DNA of 64,000 nt from Bilabrum cf. latius (Eukaryota > Bigyra: Bicosoecida > Bigyra > Bicosoecida), in assembly GCA_965178125.1 (NCBI GenBank), contig OZ237776.1, forward strand, positions 434,001 through 498,000, read 5' to 3'. Below are positions 10,660 to 21,200 of this stretch, piece by piece. The first letter of the stretch is position 1. Each line of letters begins with the position of its first letter. Position numbers and translations under genes: made by a program. Under the pieces are notes generated by a model that searched no databases, was not told where the DNA came from, and saw only the letters and a list, made by a program, of their open reading frames with translations.

Positions 10660-13600
10660 ATGGATACTTCGTGGATTTTTGAGGAAGAGGACGATGCTTG
10701 CCGAGACCAGCGAGTCCGACTCAGAACCGGCACTGAATCGAAAAGCCTACGTCGTACGCTGCCGTTATACCAGCTAGACCGACTTGATAAGATCCAAGCT
10801 CTTGTTGCGGGAACAAAGGGTCGGGAAGTCTCGAATTCGAAGCGGTCAGAGCTGGATTCCTCAAATACGTCTCATTCGCAGCCCCTTCGAGCTAGGCTAC
10901 CGCTGCCACGAACTGAGCCAGGCATGCAGGCTCCACAAACAGAATGCTGCTCAGAGGTGTCGGGATGTGCAGATGAGATGAGCCGGACGCTTGATTACAG
11001 GCATGCACGAGCATTGAGATCCGCTCAGACAGCCTTTCAAGCAATGTCGGGCAATTCTGCGACAGGGGGGGAATGGAACGCAATGTTAAGCAAGCCAAAC
11101 ACATCTACAGAGCTGACACCCAGCGATACATTGGGGTTCAGTGCATGCGACGCCTCCCGTCGCTGGCTCAAGACTGCAGCCGGCGCCCTCTCGCCCATCG
11201 AGTGGGAGGCATCGCCCGAGATGGAGGGCAACAGCCTAACGGACGGAACTTCTCCCGCCATATAGTGCAGTGTACCATACATGGCCGGGAGTAATGGCTC
11301 TTCCGAGTGCGCATATCATGATGGGGCCGATCGTGCCGCTGGCAGTGGTGTCCCACTGCAGCACCTGCTCCCAGTCGAGGCGAGCACAAGCACTGGCACT
11401 GGCACTGGTACTGGCACTGGTACTGGCACAGACGCAAATACAAGCACAAGCGCAAGCACTGTGGGCAGGGAGGCTCTTCTGAGGGCAGCGGTGGGCAGGG
11501 CTTTGGCACGGTGCGCCGAGGAGCAGGCCCTGCGACAGGCAGCCGAGAGGGAGGCCGGAGGACTGAGGGCGCGGGTGGACGAGCTGAGGGAGAGGGCGGA
11601 GGAGGGGGAGAGGGAGATGGGGCGGCTGCGGGAGCGGGGGGCGTGGCTGGGGCATGCACTGCAGGAGGCGCGCACGAGGCCGAGGATGGAGGTGATCGCG
11701 GGTACGTCATGGGCAACAGAGGATGACGATGAGGACGAGGGCGAGAGCAAGAGCGAAGGTCAGAGCGCAACCGGAAGCTCCTTGCCGGGCCGCAGCTTGG
11801 GTCAGTCGAATTGGAAGCACACAGAGTAGGAACAGGAACAGGAACAGGAACAGGAACAGGAACATGCCCTGCTGCCGCTGATCGAGGCGGCCCCGTCGCT
11901 TGCGGAACTTCGGGGCGCCGCGCTACACCAGGCCCAGCAGCAGGCCCTGGACGCCAGCAGCAAGTGCAGCGCACTGCAGCACCGACTCGAGGTGGAGCAG
12001 GCTCGGCACGAGAGCGAGATCGGCCGGTGGGAGGCCAAGGCAGCCGCCCTCGAGGCAGCCATGCAGCGGTGGGGCAGGGTGGCATCGAGCGCGGCTGTCG
12101 TGGCGGATGCCCGGGTGAGTGCTATGCAGGAGGAGGTGGAGGGTGCCAGGGGGGCGAGGGAGGCGGCAGAGGAGCGTGCGAGGGAGCTGGGTGCCCGGGT
12201 GGAATCCCTGGGAGCAGCGCTGGAGACTGCACGTGCACGGGGTGCGGATCTGGAGGGCCAGCTGCGAGAGGCGAAGGGGCAGCTGGAGGGGCTGCGGGCG
12301 ACTCTCCATGAGAAGGAGAAGCAATTGGTCGAGGAGAGGAGGGGGGCCAGGGAGGCCGAGGCCAGGGAACAATCCGCGGCAGTGCGGGCAAGAGAGGCCG
12401 AGGCTGCGCTGGGGGAGGCCTTACCGGCGGGAGGCAGGGTGCATGGGGCTGCAGTGGCAGTGGGTCCGGGCGGGTTGCGGCTCGGCGGTGACTGGGGCGA
12501 GGACCTTGGCTCTGTAGTGGTGGATAGGGGGTCAGTTGGTGCCTTTGGCTCGGTAAGGGGTCGGGTGGCGGGCCAGTCGGTTTCCCGCGTGTCTATGGCA
12601 AGCAGGCATGTGGACGGGTCTGCAGCGGTGTCAGGGGAAGCTTTGAGCGGGTCTAGCCCCGGCGTGCTGGTGCGGCAGCTGAGACGGGCGCTGGAGAAAG
12701 AGAGAAGGAGAGCAAATGAGGCAGAGGCGGCTCTTGGGCAGGGCAGCGCGATGGGCCTCCTCCGGAGCAGAGCCGCTGGAGGCTGCCAGGAGTGGCATGC
12801 GGGTGCCTCTCGATATCTCTCTTAGCAAGGTGACCCCGCCGCGTACAGACTGGCCATACCTGCTGGTCTGCACCATCGGTAGGTACATGTACAGGCAACC
12901 GTGTCCTGTGTGCCGCCAGCTGAGGATGCTGCCACTGCAAGGCGGGACTCTGTGCTAACCAAGGCGTACAGGGTCGGTGTGGTCAAGGTTGGAGCCCCTG
13001 CAGCGGGGCCGGATGAGAGCGGTGCAGCCAACACTTATCTGGCTCTTGGCATGTCTACGGCTCGAGTCTGGTCCAGCTCTGTGTGCGCTGCTGTGGGGCT
13101 GAAGAGCAGGCGCATTCACACAGCCTGGGGTGACCGGTCGGGACCGCCGCTATCAGGCATGACACTGACAGGTACGATTCCGACAGGCATCGCACATGCA
13201 GGAATTGATGGCGGGTAGTCGTGCAAGGGGAGCTTTGCACCTGCTAGCTGCATCGATACGACTGGGCCATACGTCGTCAGCACAGCAGAAGCAGGCACCC
13301 AGTGCCAGAGCAGCCACGGCACAGCAGAGGCAGGCACCCAGTGCCAGAGCAGCCACGGCACATCGGAGGCAGGCACCCAGTGCTGTAGTAGTGTGGCTGC
13401 AGGCGGCGGCATATCCGACGGGCTGCTGCTGGCAGACGACGACGAGGACCAGGACGTCACCAATGACAGTGCTAAGCATGGCACGGCAGACAGTATATCA
13501 GGATCTCAAGATCTTACCTATCACCACCCCTATCATTGGGCGGCAGCCAAGAAGAATCCTGAGGACCAGGACCAGGACCAGTACGAAGACGGGGACTACC

Positions 13601-14511
13601 TGGGCCTGGACGTGTCGCACTCGTCACACCTGAGCGGGACAGGAGCTACCTTCAATGAGTCCACGATGCTGTACACGCCCGCTCGCGGCACTGGCACTGG
13701 CACTGGCACTGGCACTGGCACTGGCACTGGCTCCAACCAGCGCAGCAGCGGGGCGGGGTCCCTCGCGCGACCTGCGGGCACCGGCCCTGGCAACCAGGAC
13801 GAAGGCATGGGCGCAGGCGCAGGGCAGCTGTCGGTGGGAAGGCCCGCTGGAAATAACGGTGCAGTGCATGGTAGTGCGCGGGAAGGTCTCGGTGCGCCAG
13901 TGGCACGGCAGCTTCGGCACCCTGAACCTGAGCGGGGCATGCCCAGCCCAGGGCTAGGGCTAGGGCGGCAGTGGGCTGTGCACGCGCTGCAGGGGTGCAC
14001 CGTGCCAGCTGCGGCTCTGCCGGCCCATGGTCACGGTCGGAACCAGAGGCAGGGCCAGGGCCGTGTGCCTGCACCTGGCCAGAAGACCATCCCAGGGACG
14101 GAGACTGTCTTTGGGCTGGTCTCGGTCGGGCACCGCAAGGAGGCTGGGGGAGGGGCAGGACCCGAGAGGGCGGACGCAGCCGGCCTCAAGAGGGCGCTAG
14201 AGGTGCAGAAATAGGAGAAAGAGGCGGGGATCAGGCGGTGGAGGGAGCTGGCAGCGCAGTAGGAGCTGGCGTGGGCCAGCCGATGCGCGGCCAGCGGGGT
14301 GCGTGGGGTGAGGGAGGGCATGGTGATCGCTGGTGCAGCGAGGGCGTGCGCGGGGCTTGGGGTGGGGACTGGCGCATTGGACGGAAGTGTTGTTGGTGGT
14401 ATTGATGGCGATGGTAGTGGTGGGGGAGGTGGTGGGGAGGGATGGGCGAGTGGGGAGCTTGTGGGAATGGTGGATCGATTGCTGCAAGCTTGCGGCGATG
14501 GCAGCAGCTGA
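10660..14511 (+). CDS. Coiled-coil and low-complexity protein of unknown function (1283 aa)
   Basis: Unrecognised. One open frame from ATG 10660 to TGA 14509-14511 contains seven TAGs read as Gln (11263, 11827, 12823, 12880, 13216, 14212, 14260). Residues about 270-580 form a strong coiled coil (heptad-like Leu/Ala with Glu/Arg, for example RHESEIGRWEAKAAALEAAM), and a second short one lies near 12670-12740. The TAG at 11827 is the first Q position of a Glu-Gln repeat: GAG TAG followed by GAA CAG four times. The TAG at 14260 follows CAG in a helical AAQ-x-ELAW stretch. Thr-Gly repeats lie at 11395-11430 and 13687-13734. Three 39-bp repeats at 13287-13385 encode EAGTQCQSSHGT. A structural or scaffold role is a guess. 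Confidence 0.6.
13287..13385 (+). repeat. 39-bp in-frame tandem repeat, about 2.5 copies
   Basis: Copies begin GCAGGCACCCAGTGCCAGAG and are spaced 39 bp (13 codons) apart, so the frame is kept. They encode EAGTQCQSSHGT units in the coiled-coil protein. The last copy diverges (CQSS becomes CCSS). Confidence 0.75.
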
Positions 14512-14619
14512 TGATACGATGGTTGCCAACCTGGCCGTACAGCGAGAAGCACGCCATACAGTGCTATAATTACAACACGTTTATTGCCATCACCGCGAAC
14601 CCAAAATGTACTATTCGAG

Positions 14620-15441
14620 TCACTGCGCCCCCCCGCTGCCCCCGCCCCCGCCGGCCTAGCTCCCGCTTGACTCTTCCTCCTCGTCCTCGCACGCGGCTTT
14701 GGGGAATGTGCGGCCCTCCCCCTCATCCTCCCGGGGAACGGGGAGGCCTCTGTACCCTAGCACTTCCTGAATCTGTGCGCTGGTGGTGGTCTTCTTTATT
14801 CTAAACTCTCCCAAGTGCTCCCCCTGGTCCGAGAAGAACTGGATGGTCGGTGGCTGCGAGTAGGGATGGATCTGCAGCTGCTCCTTGCTGTACCGCGGGG
14901 CCACCATCGAGCGGAACTCCTTGAGACCGGGGTAAAATTTAATCACACACGTATGGATTGGGGCCTTGATGAGTGCGTTCGAGGCCTATCGCCCCCCGAT
15001 GTGGGCCGCGAGGGGATCCCCTTCCTCCTCGTCGAAAAGGTGATCGCCCTGCAGCTGCTGCCTAGCGCGATCCTCTGCTTCCAGTCGCTCTCTAGCCTCT
15101 CGCTCTGCCTACTCAGCGTGCTATCGCGCAAGCTCTGCCTCTCTCTCCTCATCCTCGTCCGCGTAGTCGTCGTACACCACACCACCTCGTCGGTGCGAGT
15201 CACCGGCGGTCACAGACCCGTCTGCTCTTACTTCCATCGTATCGGCGGCTATCTGTGAGAACAAAACGATACAGGATATTTGTACCCGCGGATTTATCAT
15301 CGGAAAAGTAATGCCAAGGTGGCTCGACACGAGGGAATCGAATTTCTTTGAAAAAAACTTGATGCAAGCCAAGATACAACTTACCGCAAGGCCACAGAGA
15401 AGCACTAGTACTAAAAGATACTTCAAGCACTAAGACTTCAT
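14620..15441 (-). CDS. Secreted Sep15/SelM-like thioredoxin-fold protein
   Basis: About 229 residues in two exons: 15441-15385, intron 15384-15253 (GTAAGT...CAG), then 15252-14620, ending TGA. The start reads MKS-(UAG)-CLKYLLVLVLLCGLA, a signal peptide reached only with UAG = Gln. An acidic, charged coiled coil follows with UAGs at 15123 and 15111, where Gln suits the helix (ELAR-Q-HAE-Q-AERE). UAGs also occur at 14988 and 14658. The C-terminal domain, from about TCVIKFYPGLKEFR to IQEVLGYRG, aligns by eye with the Sep15/selenoprotein M domain (LKE, then PPTIQFF, then D-x-G, then a C-terminal helix). The redox CxxC/CxxU is CVIK here, so the second Cys/Sec is missing. Presumably ER-lumenal; the family call is moderate. 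Confidence 0.6.
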
Positions 15442-16142
15442 GAAGAATATCCCTGCAAAGCTGGACTGCCTTGGCGGAGAGACATTTGCAAAATACAGAG
15501 TTTATGCAGTGCAGTTTCAGCTATTGCAATAATGTCGGTAAATAATCCAGCAATGAGGCCATGGCTGACCTAGGGCGGCGTAACAATTGAAATAAGTTGT
15601 TAAATTATTACGGATTGCAGCGCTTTGCTCGTGATGATTGTGGCTGGGATCGGTAGTCTCGATTTCCCCTCGGGGTGAACGGCACCTATATACTGTCTTC
15701 AGCGGCGACTTCATTCGTCTGCCTCGTTCTCGGATGAATGTGTAACGGATTCTTGCTAGTGACTTCCAGAGCACTGATATCTTGCAACGGTTCCCTCCTG
15801 CAAAGTGAAGCAGCGAAGCTATGACTACTTCAACCAAGACTGCGAAGCACCTTTAGGCCACAAATGGACAAGTACATCCAACATTTGCAATAGAATGTGT
15901 CTATACAGTAACGGGGGATCCCTGCTCTGCCATGCGATCGTTGAGGAAGAAAAGCTTGAGATTAGCTCTGTTAGGGTATTTCTCGGCATTACAGTGTCGG
16001 GCAATTTCACTTCGGCCATTCACAAGTTAACACGGCGGGGACTATATTTTACTAGCAACATTGTCAGCAATCCATATCAAGCTAGTGGACTGTGTATCGG
16101 TGAATTGGTGTCGACCATTGTAAAAACTGCGAGCGTTGGGGG
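15442..16142. other. Divergent intergenic region
   Basis: About 700 bp between the Sep15/SelM-like gene (minus) and the next plus-strand gene. It is AT-richer than the genes. ORFs on both strands here (for example 15517-15837) have no recognisable content or composition bias. I see no RNA gene or repeat. Confidence 0.35.
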
Positions 16143-17446
16143 ATGGCAGACGATCCGGCAGACGATTCACGCCGATCCAGAACTACAACCGCTCGGAAGC
16201 AGCAAAATAACATTCCTTCGCCATCTGCAAGACGAACCAGGCGTCCCCGTAAGTTCATTGACGACTACGATCCTGCTGCAGCCAAGTGGGATGACGTTAT
16301 CCGCCTCTCAACGCATTTACAGGCGTTCCTGTCAATTGCGGCCAATCAGGACTCTTCCCCGCCCCAAAACGCAATCGATCAGGTAGCTCGACGTCTTCGA
16401 GAGGCTAGACGAGCTGTGGAATCTCTGGGTTTATCGATTGATGCAAGACTCAAAGATGCTGACAGCGATTTAAACGCTGAAACGGGCATGAACAGTCGAC
16501 CGCCCACGATCTCGGCATTATCTAAATCCGGGGGCAGATCTTGTCATCAAACGGGCCGAGACGTGGCAGTTTCACGGAGTCGTCCTCAGAAACCTGAATC
16601 GTAGGACATGCCACCTTTTGGGCCCGATTTGAGACTTGCAGGCGAAGGACTGGGCCTTGCTGCCGCTGGGCAGCCCCAGACCACCGGTGGAATGGCTCCA
16701 CCGACTACCATGGCGGTTCCAGGGCAGCTGACTAGGTCGCATACCGCTCTAGATGTTGCGCATAGTAGGATTCGCTCGTTTGAGAGGCCGATTGCAAGTG
16801 GAGGCACCTCCAGTGGGGCTGTTGGTATTTCGGCCGTTCGCGGCGAAGCAATGGCGATTGCGCCAGAGATCACCGCACCCAGCACTGGACTTGATAACCA
16901 GCAAATATTGGATTTACACGACCATAGACGGCTATTCCCGGCTGAAGAGAGTCGGGGGATCGCCACATGGAGGGCAGGCAGCGGTTCCCTCGGTGCATTC
17001 AGCGCATCCCCACCGCACGTCATGGCGCCACTCTCACCGACGGTGGAGGACAGTAGCGCGCTGCTCGCTGCATCTAAAGGGAGAGAAGCTGGCATGGCTC
17101 CCGCAGCAGCATCCCCCGTAGGTCTGCTCAGCGGATACCCGCGGCACTCGGGCAGTCCTCCATTGATTCCCTCCTCCTCGGCCTCCAGCTCATTCTCGTC
17201 CTACATGAGGCCAGGACCAGGACCAGGGCTGGATCAAGCGGGTCGTAGTCCTAGTGTAGAATGTGGTCTGCATGCTGGGGCTGGCGCCAGTGGATCCATG
17301 GGATGGGGTGTGGGCATGAGTGACGGCAGCGCGGCTCATCTGTCGTACATTAGCGACGGGGAGGATCTGTCCCCTACGATACGAGGCAAGATCACTGGCA
17401 ACGGCAACGGAGAGGCGGCCGCTGGCAGCGGGGAGCAGGAGAGGAG

Positions 17447-17501
<55 letters not shown>

Positions 17502-17771
17502 AGGGAGCAGGAGCAGGAGAGGGAGGACAGCGCCAGCTCTGGTTCCCTGCTGATGGGTGCTTCACAGTCGAGTGGACCGAGATAGCAGTGGGCTACGGGC
17601 GATGACCTTGGCCGGGATGAGTACAATGGCCAGAGTCATGGAGTGGGGCAGCCGGCGATGGAGGGGGGCGAGGCCTTGGAGCCTGAGGGGCTGTCCGGGG
17701 GATCATCCGGCCCGGGGAAGCTCGACTTCCCTAGCAGCGGTTCGGGGCTAGGGGATATGCGCGGTAGGTAA
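16143..17771 (+). CDS. Unknown protein with a Glu-Gln repeat (542 aa)
   Basis: Unrecognised. It starts MADDPADDSRRSRTTTARK and ends with TAA at 17769-17771. Two TAGs read as Gln (16602, 17583) join three in-frame segments. Residues about 40-110 are helical (DPAAAKWDDVIRLSTHLQAF, then QVARRLREARRAVESLGLSI) and may be a small folded domain. The rest is Ser/Gly/Pro-rich and probably disordered. At 17430-17525 a CAGGAG repeat encodes about ten Glu-Gln pairs. The next gene lies 430 bp downstream on the same strand. Confidence 0.6.
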
Positions 17772-18200
17772 CTTAAGGTGACCCAAAAGCTCGCTGCATC
17801 CTATTCGAATCGCCTTGTAGATTGCGTGGCGCCGCGCTAAATCGAAACGGAACCACCTGACTTGGCTCAGGATCAGGAGGATCCTCACCAAAGAAAAGTA
17901 GTCAATCTCCTTTGGTTTGAGCTAAGTTTTCAACTTCTGGCTCCTGATTGAATCGGAGCTCGATTACACGGTCCAACCGGGCTATTGAACCTGTGCTCTT
18001 TTTTTGAAGACGGATCAATAGTGTTTCGGTGCAGCTAGATATTGGGCCGTTCACACCGAATTCGCATATTATCTACTTGATTACTGGTTGTATCTTACCA
18101 CTGCCTGGGACGGTAATCCGTATCAGCACCACGCGTGGCGATTCAGTCCGCCGGTGGATTCGACTCTGCAGCGTTCGATAGAGAAAGGGCGTGCATCGCT
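17772..18200. other. Intergenic region
   Basis: About 430 bp, AT-richer than its flanks. It may hold the 3' UTR of the previous gene and the promoter or a 5' exon of the next: CCGTATCAG at 18118-18126 could be a splice acceptor, since the frame is open from 18117. Nothing else is supported. Confidence 0.3.
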
Positions 18201-21200
18201 ATGAATGGCTCATACGGCGCAGCGAGCAAAGCTTCGCATAGAAATAAACAAACGTCCGCATGGTCGTTTGGCCCAGACGTGACGAACCAACCCCTTGGGT
18301 ACCGGGATCCGTTGGAACGCGCCGACGGTGGCCTCCCCAACTTTGATGAAAGCAACCATGTAAGAAGCAGTGGCAGACTGCACCCGGATGACCTTAACGC
18401 TCCAAAAAATGCGAGGCAGCAATCTGGGCGCGCTCCTAGCTCCCGGCCTCCGGGTCAGGATATCTCGCGAGCCGCGAGCGGAGTTGGCATGCGCCTGCAT
18501 GTGCCGGGACACGCTCACAGCCGTCGCGGTGGAACAACCGCTGCAGCAAGCCGCACCACCTCCGGGAGATCGAAGCAAAGAATCAACCATCATCAATCGT
18601 CACACCCCGAGAGGCTCAAGTCCTCCCGCTCCCGGCCCCGGCTCCCCGTGGATAGGGCCAGGCACCACCACCGCGCGGTCCCCAGTCCAGCAGGGGAGCC
18701 CGTGCGCCTGCCCGTGGCCGCGCTGGGCGGGCCCATCTCGTCCAGCAAGGGCCAAGCCGCTCTCTCCCGCGCGGCTCTGCATGCGCGCAGGGAGCAAGCT
18801 CACAGGCTCCGTGCCAGCACAGCGGCGAGGGCCAGGGGGGAGTACGGTGAGCTGCAGGCCGCTGTGAGGGAGGCCCTGGAGAGGCACAGGAACCCCCATG
18901 TGGGGGGCTTGGGGGCGGGTGTCGTGGGGGGATCTCCTCGGGAAAGTGCGGGGGGTAAGAGTGACGAGTACACAGGATACGGGACAGACCATGGCGGGGG
19001 CTGGGCGGGTGATGGACGCACTCTGGTCCAAGTTGGCACTCATCACACGGACCCGGCACTGGCTCGGGCCCTGGAGGCTCACCTGGAGGAGAGCCGTGCT
19101 GCTCTGCGCGCCATGGAGGAGCATGTGGCGGTGGCTGACGGGGTCATGAGGCAGCTGTGCGAGGGAGGCGCGGGGGCGGGGGCGGGGGTGGATGGCTCGG
19201 GGGCCTATGGGGGACGACCTGCGAGGCGGCGGGAGGCATGGGGCACTAGGAGCAGTGGTCCCATCCGGGGTGTGACGAGTGCGTCACGAGGGATGCACCG
19301 GGCCTACATGGATCCCCAGCCCGGCCTCGGCGCCTTGGAGCGAGATGGGAATAGGAGCGACGCGCTGGAGTAGGTACACCAGCATCGGCGGCGGCAGGAT
19401 CCTCATCACCAGCGAGGTCTTGCACTGAGTGGGAGCACGTCCGCCTTGAGATCCAGGGGGGCACGAGACTCGGATCGGTCGCACTCGTCACAGGGACTAA
19501 TACCATCGACACTGGTTCGCTCGAACTCTGCCCGTTCGCTGGCCGAGGACGTGGCTCCCGGCAAGCGCGTGAACGGGGGCGTGCTGCAGCCGATTCGGGC
19601 CAGCGGGGGGCTATCACCGGGATCCGTAGGTCAGCGGAGGGAATTGCGTCTGGGTGACAGCGAGCATGCGCGTGTGACGAGTGAAGGCAGGCACCGCCCC
19701 CCGGCAGTGGGCCCGGGTCCAGCCCGCACTAGCCCCCAGGCCACCGCGCATGCCCTGCAGGAAGCCCGGGCCAGCAGCCCCGAGACCCTGAGGGAATCCC
19801 CACTGCTGCAGCCAGTGCGAATGCAGAGCCGGGGAGATGCTAGGCGAGACGTGACTGGGTTCGCGGGTGTGAGGCCTAGGACCAGCAGCAGCGGGAGGGG
19901 CACCAGGGCCGCGGTGGGGGCAGGAGGGGGTGCTAGATCAAGCACGAGGCAGAGAGAGAGACCCACGAGGCAGAGAGAGAGACCCTCGTCTGCTGCTTCT
20001 TCCTCCAGACAACGGGCCAGTGGTTCATCAACGAGGAGGAGACGAGGAGGGGGGCATGGAGTGTCCCGAGGTGATTCAGGCCGCAGTGGAGGAGGACGAG
20101 CAAGAAGCCGGAATAGTGGCGCCATGGTTGCTGCAGGCTCGGCGCCAGCTGCTACGGGTGGGGTGCTGGAGCGCGCCATGCAGAGCCAGCACAGCCAGGA
20201 CGATGATGCGGGGATTCACGATGCGGGGATTCACGAGGGGGGACTGGATGTTGACGACGTGCACGCGGTGGGGGATGGGCACAGTGCAATGCATGGTGGT
20301 GCCATGAAGGCGGATGAACTTCTGGAAGAGGAGGAAAAAGCGATGAGGGAGCACTCTAGTATGCGCGGTGCAGGTCACCATGGGCCTGTGGAGAGGTCTG
20401 CTGCAGCGGCGCTGGGGCCTCTTCGGGAGGAGGCGGTGCGGGGGATGCATGCCAGTGGGTAGGAGATGAGAGAGCGCGGGAGGGATGGGCGAGTTGGGCA
20501 TGACGGGGTCTTTGATGGGGCGGGGGATACAGGGGGAATTCCCCGGGGGGATCGTGGGGGTCACTAGGATGATGTGGGGGCATGGCAGGTACCCAGCAGC
20601 AGCGCGGGCTAGGGCAATGGGGATGCAGCCAGCCTCAGCATGCACCACCATGCAGTGCATCCCCAGCTGCACCCCCTTCGACTGCAATCGATCGAGGAGA
20701 GAGAAGTTGGAGGTGCATTGCATAGTATGGCACCCGCTGCATTGCCCCCGGTGCATGCCGATGGACGCTTGCATGGAACGGGGCACAGGCCGGCGAGGCC
20801 CCACAGCGCGCAGCCGCGGCGACCCAGAGACAGCTCATTGCAACTGGGCAGCAGTGCACTGCACCCTGCTGGCGAGCTCGCCGCACCATTGGACTCGATG
20901 GACCATGGGCGTGGACCTCCCACTGCGCCTCGCCGTACAAGGCCACAATCCGCGCAGCCCAGCCGCAGCGCCAGCAGGGATCGGTCTAGCAACCGCGGCC
21001 ATGGCCGTGGCAGGGCCCGCCCGGCGTCCGCCGCATCTCGTCGCGGAGGCGATGTGACGAGTGCGACCGATGCCCTCGACTCCGCCCGTCAGCAGCGCGA
21101 GGCCGTGGACCGTCTCTTCCAGGGGTACTCCGCGGCCGGGGAGGAGGAGGTGCGGGCCAGAATCGCGCGGGATCGAGCCCGGGTGGGGGTGTTGCGCGCC

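Noticed and set aside
14620-14622. UGA as selenocysteine in the Sep15/SelM-like gene
   Set aside because: The TGA is at the very end of a low-complexity tail, and none lies at the redox position; it acts as a normal stop.
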